In this document: piece by piece, positions 28,603 to 37,740 of the stretch
How positions within the stretch are numbered: the first letter of the stretch is position 1
Layout of the letters: each line of letters opens with the position of its first letter
Source of the DNA: Larkinella humicola
GTDB taxonomy: Bacteria; Bacteroidota; Bacteroidia; Cytophagales; Spirosomataceae
Reading direction: 5' to 3'
Assembly: GCF_008727875.1 (NCBI RefSeq)
Contig: NZ_VTWS01000001.1
Location: forward strand, 682,001 to 746,000
DNA length: 64,000 nucleotides
The notes under the pieces: generated by a model
Database searches by the model: none
Seen by the model: the letters and a program-made list of their open reading frames with translations, nothing else
Told to the model about the DNA's origin: nothing
Translations under genes and position numbers: made by a program

Positions 28603-29157
28603 TTAATAGTCGTCGAATTCGTCGCCGTATTTGGACCCGAACTCGTCGTGCGAATGGTCTTCGTCCAGCCCTTTGAATTTCAGTCCTTTCTTAATGATAG
28701 AAATCTGCCCGGAGTGGTAGGTATCGTGGTTGATAATCCCGTGTAACATATCGTAGTACGTATAGTCCCTACCGGGAACGATATCTTCCAGAAATTCATC
28801 ATCGTCGCGTTTGTCGAGTTCGTTGATCAATTCTTCCTGACTCAGGCTCAGTTCCATTTGCAGGGCTTCCCATTCAAAATCGTCGATAACCTGAAACGAC
28901 CCGAAATTTTTCTCCGGCGTCTTGATGTCGAAATCCTTATCTCCCTGCATTTTTTTAACGCAAAAAATCCGCCAGCTCGTCATGTGGAAAACCAGTTCGG
29001 CGATGGAATGCGTGTTAGGCGTCAACCGGTGACCCGCCATTTCGGGAGAAACGCCACTCAGCACTTCTACCAGTGAAGGCCCGTGCCAGGCTTCCTCCCC
29101 TTCGTAGGTGGTATTGAGCAGGTCAATGATTCGTATCAATTCGTCGTTCTGTACCAT
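28603..29157 (-). CDS. DinB-superfamily protein
   Basis: The 184-residue protein has the DinB helical-bundle pattern: AELVFHMTSWRIFCVKK with His near residue 75 and GIINHDTYHSGQISIIKKGL with two His near residue 145, which together likely bind a metal. The C-terminal tail is acidic (DEDHSHDEFGSKYGDEFDDY). The substrate is unknown. It is a second, more distant relative of the DinB gene at 10576. Confidence 0.82.
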   Translation of the reverse strand: MVQNDELIRIIDLLNTTYEGEEAWHGPSLVEVLSGVSPEMAGHRLTPNTHSIAELVFHMTSWRIFCVKKMQGDKDFDIKTPEKNFGSFQVIDDFEWEALQMELSLSQEELINELDKRDDDEFLEDIVPGRDYTYYDMLHGIINHDTYHSGQISIIKKGLKFKGLDEDHSHDEFGSKYGDEFDDY

Positions 29158-29567
29158 TGGAATCGTGTTGAAAAATGATCGGAGGGCGTGAGGCCTCTTT
29201 CGGTTCTTTCGGCAAAGGTAAAAGGGTTTGTTATTTTTTCATTGTGTTACTTCCCGATTCTATCCCAAAAAAAAGATATAACTTATTGAAGAATATGACT
29301 AAAAAGGCACTTTTTCCCACTCCTGACAATAATACAAGTCCGTCTTCTGAATCCGGTTCATCTCCTATAATCAATCCAATATTTTTTCAGGATGGACTGT
29401 TTATAAACTAATGGTGAAAATCAAATAAAAGTAAAGTTACCCCTTGACATTTGTATGGACAATCAATAGTTTTGGATCATTGAGCGATTGCTCAGTTATT
29501 ATTACTCAAAGGGTCAGCCTCCTCTTTGTGTTCAATACATAGTTCACGATTTCTGTGCTATCAACTT
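29158..29567. other. 410-base intergenic region before the ECF sigma gene
   Basis: The region is AT-rich. It holds a strong promoter for the sigma factor gene (29444-29474) and probably the promoter of the DinB gene on the other strand. No convincing open frame or RNA gene is visible. Confidence 0.6.
29444..29474 (+). promoter_or_regulatory. Bacteroidota-type promoter of the ECF sigma gene
   Basis: TTG at 29444-29446, inside TTGACA, is followed after 20 bases by TAGTTTTG at 29467-29474, which matches the -7 element TANNTTTG. The spacing is in the usual range. The start codon at 29568 lies about 85 bases past the predicted transcription start. Confidence 0.6.
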
Positions 29568-30125
29568 ATGAACACCAATCGTCACACCGACGAGGAGCTG
29601 GTACGGTATTACCTTGCTACCCAACAAAGCGACTATTTTGGTCAACTCTACAAGCGTTATTCAAACAAGGTATACCGCCGGTGTTTGACCATTACCAAAG
29701 ACCCCGTCGATGCGGAAGATTTCACGCAGGACATTTTTATGCGGGTTTTGTCCGGGCTACACAATTTCAAGGAAAAGTCCACCTTCTCGACCTGGCTCTA
29801 CACGGTTTCGACCAACTATTGCATGGATCGCATGAAAATGGGCCGCCGGCGAAGTGACTGGGTCGAACTGGATCACGAGATCGTCAAGACGCTGGCCGAA
29901 ACCAACGATTACGCCGGGATGGAAGAACGCTACCAGCTCGTGGATCTGATTCTGGAAAAAATCGCCCCCAGCGAGTCGATGTATTTGCGAATGAAGTATG
30001 AAGATAACATGAACATCCGGGAAATGGCAATACTACTACAGGTTAAAGACAGTGCCGTCAAGATGCGACTGAAACGCGTTCGGGATAAAGTAAAAGATAT
30101 ACTCATTTTTTATCAATTGAATTGA
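29568..30125 (+). CDS. ECF-type RNA polymerase sigma factor
   Basis: I start at the ATG at 29568 (MNTNRHTDEELV); the frame upstream is not family-like. The 185-residue protein has region 2 (YSNKVYRRCLTITKDPVDAEDFTQDIFMRV and STWLYTVSTNYCMD) and region 4 (MYLRMKYEDNMNIREMAILLQVKDSAVKMRLKRVRDKV). It would direct RNA polymerase to a specific promoter set. No anti-sigma gene is adjacent: the next gene is on the opposite strand behind a terminator, so regulation is probably at the transcription level. Confidence 0.92.
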   Translation: MNTNRHTDEELVRYYLATQQSDYFGQLYKRYSNKVYRRCLTITKDPVDAEDFTQDIFMRVLSGLHNFKEKSTFSTWLYTVSTNYCMDRMKMGRRRSDWVELDHEIVKTLAETNDYAGMEERYQLVDLILEKIAPSESMYLRMKYEDNMNIREMAILLQVKDSAVKMRLKRVRDKVKDILIFYQLN

Positions 30126-30135
30126 TTCCGAATAG

Positions 30136-30196
30136 ACCGGGTAAAATGGCCTAAAGCCGTCTGGATTTCAGGCCATTTTACCCGGTTATTTTTTTT
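30136..30196 (+). terminator. Intrinsic terminator of the ECF sigma gene
   Basis: A perfect 17-bp stem (ACCGGGTAAAATGGCCT with its reverse complement) and a 17-nt loop are followed by TTATTTTTTTT. The right arm touches the stop codon of the convergent DUF421 gene. Confidence 0.92.
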
Positions 30197-30683
30197 CGAC
30201 TACGCTGATGTTTCCGCTGCCTTCGAGGTAGCATTTTTTTACTTTCTGATAATCGTCAACGCCCTTTTCCCGGAGGATGCTGACCAATTCTTCTTCCGTG
30301 ATCATTTCCCGCTTCATATTCTGGCGCATCAACTGACCGTCTTTCACCAGTAAAATGGGATCGGGCTCCACGATTCTTTTCAGAAGAACGGATTGATACC
30401 CCAACCAGTCGATCGAATAGTCCCAGAAAACCAGTGTTCCGACCAGAACGAAACCTTCCGTCACGGATTCGTACGGCCCGGCCATTGCATTTTGAGCGGC
30501 ATCCGAAATCATCGTGATGAGCAGCAAGTCGCTGAGATTCAGTTGCCCGGTGCCGCGCCTGAAAAACCGCAGGTACACAAAAATAAACCAGTAGGTCAAT
30601 GTCCCGCGGATCACCATCTCCAGAATGGACGTTGTGGGTATGAACACGGATTGCCAGTCGACGCCAATTAGTTTTTCCATCAT
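30186..30683 (-). CDS. DUF421 (YetF-like) membrane protein
   Basis: The 165-residue protein has two or three membrane segments in the first 100 residues (MVIRGTLTYWFIFVYLRFF, GFVLVGTLVFWDYSIDWL) and a soluble C-terminal domain (PILLVKDGQLMRQNMKREMITEEELVSILREKG). This is the DUF421/YetF layout; the function is not known. It is convergent with the sigma gene. The last base overlaps the terminator. Confidence 0.82.
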   Translation of the reverse strand: MMEKLIGVDWQSVFIPTTSILEMVIRGTLTYWFIFVYLRFFRRGTGQLNLSDLLLITMISDAAQNAMAGPYESVTEGFVLVGTLVFWDYSIDWLGYQSVLLKRIVEPDPILLVKDGQLMRQNMKREMITEEELVSILREKGVDDYQKVKKCYLEGSGNISVVEKK

Positions 30684-30816
30684 GTCTGTAGTAGAGTAGA
30701 CATCTGAAACGGATTCGCTCCAGAAAGCAGCGGAAAGATAGCAGCAAATTGAGCGTTTGGCCTCCCAATTCGATTGAGGTTTTGACAGTTTTTAATTTTC
30801 GGTGTAACTTCACGCC

Positions 30817-31356
30817 ATGAAGCTTATTCACATTCGTACGGCATCGTTAGCAGCCATCATCGTAGTAACGGCTCTGAGTCGCTTGTTACCTCACCCGTAT
30901 AATTTTACACCCATTGCTGCCCTGGCTCTTTTTGGCGCGGCCACCTTTGAGCGCAAATGGCTCGGGCTGGCCATTCCGCTGGCCGCCATGTTGCTCAGTG
31001 ACCTCTTTCTTGGTTTTCACAGCGGGATGATGAGCGTCTACAGTGCTTTCACCGTAATCTGGTTGCTGGGCGTTGTTCTGTTACGCAAAGTCACCTTTGG
31101 CCGGGTCTTAACCGCTTCGCTCCTGTCTTCCGCCCTGTTTTTTTTGATCACTAATTTCGCGGTTTGGTACGGCAGCTCATTTTACCCGCAAACACCCCAG
31201 GGCCTCCTGGCCAGCTATGCAGCCGGTCTGGCGTTCTACAACGGCCAATCGTTTTTTCTGAATGCCGTGCTGGGCGATCTGACTTTCAGCACGGTTTTAT
31301 TCGGCAGTTATTACCTTTTACAACGACAGTTTCCGGTTTTCAGGCTCGCCCGATAA
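30817..31356 (+). CDS. DUF6580-type integral membrane protein
   Basis: The 179-residue protein has about five hydrophobic segments and the motif LPHPYNFTPIAALALFGAA near residue 25, which marks the DUF6580 group of ECF-transporter S-component-like proteins. A vitamin or metal substrate is possible but not shown. It lies divergent from the DUF421 gene and is followed by its own terminator. Confidence 0.78.
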   Translation: MKLIHIRTASLAAIIVVTALSRLLPHPYNFTPIAALALFGAATFERKWLGLAIPLAAMLLSDLFLGFHSGMMSVYSAFTVIWLLGVVLLRKVTFGRVLTASLLSSALFFLITNFAVWYGSSFYPQTPQGLLASYAAGLAFYNGQSFFLNAVLGDLTFSTVLFGSYYLLQRQFPVFRLAR

Positions 31357-31380
31357 ATTCAGTCATCTTATCGATACCCT

Positions 31381-31419
31381 AAAGACCTGTAAGCTTTCAA
31401 ACCTTGCAGGTCTTTTTTT
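31381..31419 (+). terminator. Intrinsic terminator of the DUF6580 gene
   Basis: A 13-bp stem (AAAGACCTGTAAG with CTTGCAGGTCTTT, one wobble pair) with a 9-nt loop is followed by TTTT. The left arm starts about 25 bases after the stop. Confidence 0.85.
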
Positions 31420-31457
31420 AGTGATCTTCCACCGACTCAACCAACTTCCTATCCATC

Positions 31458-32471
31458 ATGTATACCTCCAAACGGGTTCCTCTTCACCTTATTATTCCGT
31501 TCGCCTGGCGCTCGGTTTTATTCTTTCTGGGCTATTCCACCCTCATTTGTCTGTTGTATGTCATGGCGGGCTGGCAGTGTCTGGCCATCCCATTTCTGCC
31601 CATCGGCCTGATCGGAACCGCCGTTGCGTTCTACGTCGGTTTCAAAAACAATTCCTCTTATGAACGGCTGTGGGAAGGGCGACGGATCTGGGGCAGTCTC
31701 GTCAACGTCAGCCGGTCGTGGGCCATCATGGTGCTAGACTATGTCACCCCCCTGAACGCCACCGGGCCGGTTTCGGAGCAGGAAGTAAAGGCGGCCCACC
31801 AAAGTTTGATCTACCGCCAACTGGCCTTTCTGAATGCCTTGCGGCTCCAGCTCCGCCGTCGCACGGTTTGGGAAGCCTGTGTGGGGGCCGAACATACCCT
31901 GATCGAACGCATCGAAGCCTTTCGGCTACACCAACTGGATGAAGACCTGGCGCCGTTTTTAGCCCCCGAAGAAATGGAATTGATCATCAAGCGACAGAAT
32001 GCCGCCACGCACCTGATCCGGAACCAATCCGCCCAGCTCAAAGAACTGCGGGCCAAAGGGCTGATTTCGGAGTATTATCACGCTGAAATGGAACGCCTGC
32101 TGGTCGAATGTTACAGCCAGCAGGGCGCCTGCGAACGGATCAAGACGTTTCCGTTTCCCCGCCAGTACGCCTTTTTCAGCTACATCTTCATCTGGCTTTT
32201 CGTCCTGATTCTGCCCTACGGTTTGCTCGGCGAAATGGCTAAACTGGGCGACTGGTACGTCTGGCTCACCATTCCGTTTTATACCCTCATCTCCTGGGTA
32301 TTCAATACGATGGAGATCATTGGCGATACGAGCGAAAATCCGTTCGAAAACAGCATCAACGACGTGCCGATGACGGCCATCTGCCGCAATGTGGAGATTG
32401 ATTTGCGTGAAATGCTGGGCGAAACCAAACTGCCGGAGCGCATGCAGGCCGTTGATAATATTCTGCTCTAG
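31458..32471 (+). CDS. Bestrophin-family anion channel
   Basis: The 337-residue protein has the bestrophin pattern: a first membrane segment (VLFFLGYSTLICLLYVM), FKNNSSYERLWEGRRIWGSLVN near residue 65, a long helical middle, and FIWLFVLILPYGLL with ISWVFNTMEIIGDTSENPFE near residue 290. Bacterial bestrophins form pentameric ion channels in the inner membrane. It precedes the transglutaminase gene by about 80 bases and may share its transcript. Confidence 0.88.
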   Translation: MYTSKRVPLHLIIPFAWRSVLFFLGYSTLICLLYVMAGWQCLAIPFLPIGLIGTAVAFYVGFKNNSSYERLWEGRRIWGSLVNVSRSWAIMVLDYVTPLNATGPVSEQEVKAAHQSLIYRQLAFLNALRLQLRRRTVWEACVGAEHTLIERIEAFRLHQLDEDLAPFLAPEEMELIIKRQNAATHLIRNQSAQLKELRAKGLISEYYHAEMERLLVECYSQQGACERIKTFPFPRQYAFFSYIFIWLFVLILPYGLLGEMAKLGDWYVWLTIPFYTLISWVFNTMEIIGDTSENPFENSINDVPMTAICRNVEIDLREMLGETKLPERMQAVDNILL

Positions 32472-32552
32472 ATGGCACCAGAGGAGGAATTCACCGGCGG
32501 AAAACAATAAACGGGGGCGGTTTTCAGTTTTATCGACAAGTGTAGAACGAAT

Positions 32553-33527
32553 ATGTGTCGCCGATTCCTGCCCATCGTACTTGTATTGGTTTTTTGCGTC
32601 GGATTGAAGCCTGCGTCGGTGGTGTCGCCCAGCGATCACTACGGCCAGATCGATTACTACGCGCGTCATGCTCCGGACTCGTACGCCCGCAGCATTACCA
32701 GTTTATCGGACTACCTGACGGCTCCTGCCCGCACGGATATGGACAAAGTTCGGGTGATTTACGCCTGGATGGTTTCCCACATCCGCTACGATCAGGAGGC
32801 CGTTCACAACCGGAGTTCGCAAAAGTATTATTCTGAATTTGAATACGCCAACCGCGTTCTGCGCCAGCGAAAAGGGCTCTGCACCGGGTATGCGCTGTTG
32901 TTCAAATACCTCCTGAAACGGGCGGGTGTTCAGGCCGTCAACATCCGGGGGTATGCGCGCACGGAGGATAAGGAAGCGGGACGCCCCGTTGCGGTGGTCG
33001 ACCACGAATGGAACGCCGTTAACATTGAGGATGAATGGTTTTTGCTGGATCTGGCCTGGGCCGTTACCACCGCTTCGGAAGGGGCTGGCAGCAATGATTT
33101 CTATTTCCTGACGCCACCTGAAGTATTCGTTTCCCAACACTTTCCTACAGACTCCCGCTGGCAGTTTCTGGATCAGCCGCTCAGCAAAAGTGAATTCGAC
33201 CGGTTTCCCAAACTCTATGATCCGTATTTCCAGATGGGATTTGGGCCGGACTTCCCGCGCGACGGCCAGATTCGGGCTCAGGGAAAAGCCGAACTGACCC
33301 TACAAAACGAACAGGCGCTGGAATACCTCTGCACGGTCAGTCGCTTCGGACAATCGAAGGGGTCAGAAGTTCCGGTGAGAGTGGCCCGTTCCGGCAATCA
33401 GCACCAGTTGCAGTTCAACGTCCCGATCCGGGGCTGGTCGACGCTCCATATTTTTGCCCGATCCCGTGGGAACGCCCGCGTGAAGAAATACGACTGCATC
33501 GCGTCGTTCTCGATCTATAATTCGTGA
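32553..33527 (+). CDS. Secreted transglutaminase-like protein
   Basis: The 324-residue protein has a hydrophobic N-terminus (FLPIVLVLVFCVGLK) and a transglutaminase-like core with the triad in RKGLCTGYA (Cys110), VVDHEWNAV (His151) and FLLDLAW (Asp166). The C-terminal 100 residues are beta-rich and follow the KYDCIASFSIYNS end. It may cleave or cross-link peptides on the cell surface. Its stop codon TGA is also the beginning of the following long inverted repeat. Confidence 0.85.
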   Translation: MCRRFLPIVLVLVFCVGLKPASVVSPSDHYGQIDYYARHAPDSYARSITSLSDYLTAPARTDMDKVRVIYAWMVSHIRYDQEAVHNRSSQKYYSEFEYANRVLRQRKGLCTGYALLFKYLLKRAGVQAVNIRGYARTEDKEAGRPVAVVDHEWNAVNIEDEWFLLDLAWAVTTASEGAGSNDFYFLTPPEVFVSQHFPTDSRWQFLDQPLSKSEFDRFPKLYDPYFQMGFGPDFPRDGQIRAQGKAELTLQNEQALEYLCTVSRFGQSKGSEVPVRVARSGNQHQLQFNVPIRGWSTLHIFARSRGNARVKKYDCIASFSIYNS

Positions 33528-33617
33528 ATAGACATGAGAGGATAGACAAGAGAGTAGAGACCAAAACAGGAAGGTTTCCCATTCTCTATTCTCTTGTCTA
33601 TCCTCTCTTATCTATTC
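33526..33617. repeat. Inverted repeat of GACAAGAGAG words between convergent genes
   Basis: The left arm 33526-33561 and right arm 33582-33617 match at 32 of about 36 positions around a 20-nt centre. The word GATAGACAAGAGAGTAGAGA is shared, with small changes, with the repeat at 42647-42722. The left arm begins inside the TGA stop of the transglutaminase gene, and the right arm ends 5 bases before the hyuA-like gene. Confidence 0.9.
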
Positions 33618-33621
33618 TAAC

Positions 33622-34926
33622 CTACCGCAAAAAAATCCGCAGATTCCGGAAGGCGTCCATGCGGGCGTAGCTTTTTTCGTGCATCACCACCGTGGATTCC
33701 GGGCCTTCAATGATCGCCGGTCCCGACAAAGTGTCTTCGGAGCGAATACCGGCGCGGTCGTAGATCGGGCAACCGCAGGGAGTCAAATCCTTCTCGTAAT
33801 ACACCGAGCGATAGCCTTTCAGGGCGTGAAAATCACCCGTCCGATGGGTTGGGTTGTAGTAGCCAGCGCGCTGCATAGCCGCCGGTATTTGCCATTCCGG
33901 GTCATTTTCGGCCAACACGAGCAGATACCCCAAGGCCGACGACACCCCGGCTCCTACCGGCACCACCACCTGTTTAATGCCCAACTGCCGGGCAATTTCA
34001 CAGGCATGAACCGGTCCGGCACCCCCAAACGCCAACAGGCTATACGTCTCCAGTTCAGCGGTATGCGCCCCGGTTAATTCTCGGATTTGTGCCGTCAGAT
34101 TCGCTTCAACGCCGTTGGAGACCCGCATGGCGGCTTCTTCCACCGAAATGTTGAGGGGCGTTGCGAGGTGTTCCCGAATGGCCTTTTTGGCCAAATCCAC
34201 CTTGAGGGGAATGGCCCCATATAGAAAATAATCTTTATTCAGATACCCCAACACCAAATCCACATCCGTCAACGTCGGCACGGTCCCCCCCCGATCGAAG
34301 CAAGCCGGGCCAGGTCCGGGAGTGGCATGCTCGGCAAGCAGAACGGGTTCTTTATTTTCATTCAGCCCGATGTAACTATTGCCTCCCATATCGAAACTGC
34401 GTACCTGACTTTCCAGCGATTGATCCAGTGAATCCATCGAAGTGGCCGACAGTTCGTTCTGCAGGGAGACAAACGCCGACGATCCGCCAATTCGCAGTAC
34501 CACGAGGTTTTTCTGCCCGATCTGGTCCCCAAAATACCGCCCGGTCATGAGCCCGCCAATCCGGGGCGACATAATGGATTCGGGATGTTCAACCGCTTCA
34601 TCGAGGAGAAGTAGACGTCCGTGGCCGGTTACCAGCCGAATCGGTGTTGCCCAACCGGCCGCCAACAGTTTCTCTTCCAGATCCCGGGCGCAGGTGATGG
34701 CCATGGACGGCGGAATTTGTACGCTCATTCCCACCACCAGGGCTTCCACCACCGCCGGATCCACATTTTTTTCTGCCATGAAATACCCGATTTCCTCAAC
34801 CAATCGCTCAGTTGAATCATGAATGGTGGTGGGAATTTTCTTGATGGATAGACGGCCAGCGTCGTCCATCAACACAAAATCCGTAAACGTTTCTCCCAAA
34901 TCAATGCTAAAACGGTAACGACTCAT
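33622..34926 (-). CDS. Shortened and degenerate hydantoinase/oxoprolinase (HyuA-like) protein
   Basis: I start at the ATG at 34926 (MSRYRFSIDLG). The protein has 434 residues, against about 680-700 for HyuA. The first phosphate motif reads GETFTD, where HyuA has GGTFTD, and the usual DMGGTSTD block is replaced by LRIGGSSAF. The later HyuA marks PGPACFDRGG, TVPTLTDVDLVLGYL and LLAFGGAGPVHACEIARQLG are intact. A catalytically changed or dead homologue is likely. It lies in a group with an NTF2-like protein and an HDAC-like gene on the same strand. Confidence 0.75.
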   Translation of the reverse strand: MSRYRFSIDLGETFTDFVLMDDAGRLSIKKIPTTIHDSTERLVEEIGYFMAEKNVDPAVVEALVVGMSVQIPPSMAITCARDLEEKLLAAGWATPIRLVTGHGRLLLLDEAVEHPESIMSPRIGGLMTGRYFGDQIGQKNLVVLRIGGSSAFVSLQNELSATSMDSLDQSLESQVRSFDMGGNSYIGLNENKEPVLLAEHATPGPGPACFDRGGTVPTLTDVDLVLGYLNKDYFLYGAIPLKVDLAKKAIREHLATPLNISVEEAAMRVSNGVEANLTAQIRELTGAHTAELETYSLLAFGGAGPVHACEIARQLGIKQVVVPVGAGVSSALGYLLVLAENDPEWQIPAAMQRAGYYNPTHRTGDFHALKGYRSVYYEKDLTPCGCPIYDRAGIRSEDTLSGPAIIEGPESTVVMHEKSYARMDAFRNLRIFLR

Positions 34927-34955
34927 GGTAGTCTTTTTGGCTGTGAGAAACGATT

Positions 34956-35462
34956 CTACTTTGACGTAATGCGCATGTCCGTAATCCGCCACCGGCCGTC
35001 CGGGTCTTTCCGTAATTGGCTGGTTACCGTTGCAGAACGGGACGCCGAACCGGTCGTTTCGGCCGGAACATACGAGTATACTTCAACGGATTGGGCCGTG
35101 TTTTCGTTGATTTCCAGCTTCCGGACGCGATAATTCTGGTACTTTATTTTTCCACCCGACGCCTGGTATTCCGCCGGGGATTTCCGGCTACCGTCCGAAT
35201 CGGTGATCTTTGCCTCTTCCGAAAACCAGGTCGCTACACTGCTTGGGGTGCCCGAACCAGGATTCAGAACGGCCATGCGGCTTTTGAGCAGTACCAGAAT
35301 TGAATCCCGCTCCGGATACAGTTTCGTGGTCGTGGTGCGGGTTTCCGTACGGCGCAAACGCCGTTGCGTGTCTTCTTTTGCCTGGTTTGGCGTCGTTTGC
35401 TGGGCTACGGCAGATGCCGAAAATCCCATTCCCAACACGAGTATCAACAGTTGTAGTTTCAT
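34956..35462 (-). CDS. Secreted hypothetical protein, NTF2-like C-terminus
   Basis: I start at the ATG at 35462, which gives a good signal peptide (MKLQLLILVLGMGFSASAVAQ); the upstream frame has none. The 168-residue protein ends in the LRKDPDGRWRITDMRI pattern often seen in NTF2-like or DUF4440 folds. The middle is polar with Ser/Thr/Glu. No active site can be named. Confidence 0.6.
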   Translation of the reverse strand: MKLQLLILVLGMGFSASAVAQQTTPNQAKEDTQRRLRRTETRTTTTKLYPERDSILVLLKSRMAVLNPGSGTPSSVATWFSEEAKITDSDGSRKSPAEYQASGGKIKYQNYRVRKLEINENTAQSVEVYSYVPAETTGSASRSATVTSQLRKDPDGRWRITDMRITSK

Positions 35463-35481
35463 TTGTTTTCGTTTTCGTCGC

Positions 35482-36384
35482 TCAAAAGTAAAGTTTTTCT
35501 GCCAATCGAAACGTATTGCAATGCGCTTCCACAATGTCGGCCATTCGGGGCGAATAACCGCCCCCCATCGAAACCACGATCGGCAAGCCAGCTTTGCGGG
35601 CCTGCTCAAAGACAAACTCGTCGCGCTGTTTGCAGCCCTCACGGGTCAGGCTCAGCTTCCCAAGCCGGTCGGACTTTAACACATCGACACCGGAAATATA
35701 AAACAGAAAATCGGGCTTTTGTTCTTTTACCAGACGGGGCAAGGTATCGGCCAACTGTTGAAGGTAGGCTTTGTCGGACATTCCGGTCGGCAATTCCACG
35801 TCCAGATCCGACTGTTCCTTGTGCAACGGGTAATTGTCTTTGCCGTGCATACTGAAGGTAAAAACTCTCGGCTCCTGCCGAAAAATAACTGCCGTCCCGT
35901 TTCCCTGGTGAACATCCAGATCGATAATCAATACTTTCTGCGCGAGTTGCTGATCGAGTATATACCGGGCCGCCACGGCCACGTCGTTCAGGAGGCAAAA
36001 CCCTTCGCCCCGATCCGGGAAGGCGTGGTGGGTGCCGCCCGCAATGTTGAGGGAGATACCGGATTTTAAGGCAATCAGGCAACAATCGATGGTTCCCTGC
36101 GTAATCATCCACTCCCGCTGAATTAAGCCCTCTGACAGCGGAAAACCGATCCGGCGCACCATAACCGGCGGAACACTCAGCGTTTTTAACTGCCGGACAT
36201 AGTCGGAAGTATGAACCGCCAGTACCCAGCGATCATCGACCAGACCGGGGGAAAAAAAGTTACCAGGCCGACACGTGCCCTCATACAACAACTGATCATA
36301 AATCAATTCATATTTCGACATCGGAAAGCGGTGGCCTTCGGGTAGCGGGTGTCGGTAAATAGGATTATAAGCAATTTTCAACAT
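35482..36384 (-). CDS. Histone-deacetylase-family hydrolase
   Basis: I start at the ATG at 36384 (MLKIAYNPIYRHPLPEGHRFPMSKYELI), the family's usual N-terminus. The 300-residue protein has the zinc site motifs GGTHHAFPDRGEGFCLLND near residue 120, LIIDLDVHQGNGTAV near residue 155 and ISGVDVLKSDRLGKLSLT near residue 235, and MGGGYS near the end. Bacterial members deacetylate acetylated amines, such as polyamines or acetoin-like substrates; which one is unknown. It precedes the hyuA-like group on the same strand. Confidence 0.92.
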   Translation of the reverse strand: MLKIAYNPIYRHPLPEGHRFPMSKYELIYDQLLYEGTCRPGNFFSPGLVDDRWVLAVHTSDYVRQLKTLSVPPVMVRRIGFPLSEGLIQREWMITQGTIDCCLIALKSGISLNIAGGTHHAFPDRGEGFCLLNDVAVAARYILDQQLAQKVLIIDLDVHQGNGTAVIFRQEPRVFTFSMHGKDNYPLHKEQSDLDVELPTGMSDKAYLQQLADTLPRLVKEQKPDFLFYISGVDVLKSDRLGKLSLTREGCKQRDEFVFEQARKAGLPIVVSMGGGYSPRMADIVEAHCNTFRLAEKLYF

Positions 36385-36427
36385 CCATCGGTAAGTTAGC
36401 GGACAGTAACCAGCTATGTATCCACTT

Positions 36428-37177
36428 ATGCAAACTGTCATTGTGACCGGAGGAGCCCAGGGTATCGGGCGCGTAACGACTCAGTATTTATTGACCCACG
36501 GCTACCGGGTTGCCATTTGGGAAAGCGACGCCGAAGCGCTCGAAGAGTTCAGCGAAACCATGAAATCGTCGAACTCCAAGGCGCTCGTGCTCAATTGTGA
36601 CATCACCTCCGAAACCGCCGTAAAAAACGCGGTCAAATCCACCATCGAGCGATTCGGACAAATCAATCACCTGATCAACAATGCCGCCATCCAGATTGAA
36701 AAACCGCTCGAACGGTTTACGCTCGAAGACTGGAATAAAGTCATTGGCACCAACCTGACTGGCACCTTTCTCTGCTCCAAATATACCGCCCCACACCTCG
36801 CCGAACAACAGGGCAGCATTGTCAACCTCTGCTCTACCCGTGCCTTTCAGTCGGAACCGGAAACCTTTGCCTATTCGGCGTCGAAGGGCGGTATTTTTGC
36901 CCTGACCCACTCGCTGGCGGTTAGTCTGGGGCCGGACGTCCGGGTCAACTGCATCAGTCCGGGCTGGATCGATGTGGCGGCACTGAAGAAAAAAGGCAAA
37001 GCCCGGAACGAACAGCTCCGACCCGAGGACCACGCGCAGCATCCCGCCGGCCGGGTTGGACAGGCCGACGACATCGCCCGGATGATCCTTTTTCTGATCA
37101 ACGATTCCAACTCGTTTATTACCGGACAAAATTTCACTGTAGACGGCGGAATTTCGCGAAAAATGATTTATACATAA
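36428..37177 (+). CDS. Short-chain dehydrogenase/reductase
   Basis: I prefer the ATG at 36428 (MQTVIVTGGAQGIGR); an in-frame ATG at 36416 adds only four residues. The roughly 250-residue protein has the Rossmann glycine motif TGGAQGIG, NNAAIQ near residue 80 and the catalytic Ser and YSASKGG (Tyr-x-x-x-Lys) near residue 150, ending with the PGWIDV and DGGIS segments usual for classical SDRs. The substrate is unknown. It is divergent from the HDAC-like gene. Confidence 0.9.
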   Translation: MQTVIVTGGAQGIGRVTTQYLLTHGYRVAIWESDAEALEEFSETMKSSNSKALVLNCDITSETAVKNAVKSTIERFGQINHLINNAAIQIEKPLERFTLEDWNKVIGTNLTGTFLCSKYTAPHLAEQQGSIVNLCSTRAFQSEPETFAYSASKGGIFALTHSLAVSLGPDVRVNCISPGWIDVAALKKKGKARNEQLRPEDHAQHPAGRVGQADDIARMILFLINDSNSFITGQNFTVDGGISRKMIYT

Positions 37178-37321
37178 CTGGTCATAACTTACTGATCGAC
37201 AAATACTTAATGCCAAGTAAAAAAAATAAACTTACATGTGTTTTTTATGTATAATTACTTATGTATTTTTACGCAACGATTTAGTCATTTACGGTAGATC
37301 GCCATTCGCGTGGTTGCTCAA

Positions 37322-37663
37322 ATGTCAAACAAAAAGGAAACTAATTTACCCAGTCATTCGGTGATTGAAACCCGATGGTTGACTATGGTAAATGAAATCC
37401 AGCAGCAACACAATGTATTGATTGACCTGATCGAACAACTAGAACAAAATCCGGTAAACAATCAGAAAACCGTTTTTCGGTTGACAACCCTGCAGCAGCA
37501 TGTGCTGGATACACTGACCCACCTTTTGGCCGAATCGTTGACCGAGATTGAATCCGTTGTTTCAACTCAGGTGGAGCGACTGCAAAAAAAACACGCTCAC
37601 AGCCAGATTTTGATTCAACTCAAAGACCAGATCGATCTGGAACTCAATCAACTCCGGACGTAA
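37322..37663 (+). CDS. Small coiled-coil hypothetical protein
   Basis: I start at the ATG at 37322; an in-frame GTG at 37310 is possible. The 113-residue protein is almost entirely helical with long heptads (TRWLTMVNEIQQQHNVLIDLIEQLEQ and VERLQKKHAHSQILIQLKDQIDLELNQL) and no membrane segment. I do not recognise the family. Confidence 0.6.
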   Translation: MSNKKETNLPSHSVIETRWLTMVNEIQQQHNVLIDLIEQLEQNPVNNQKTVFRLTTLQQHVLDTLTHLLAESLTEIESVVSTQVERLQKKHAHSQILIQLKDQIDLELNQLRT

Positions 37664-37740
37664 TGGATTCTGAATCGGGTTTTCAACCCGGCACGCGTTC
37701 CAATCTGCATTCCCGCTTTTCTCTGTCCTACATAAAAAAT

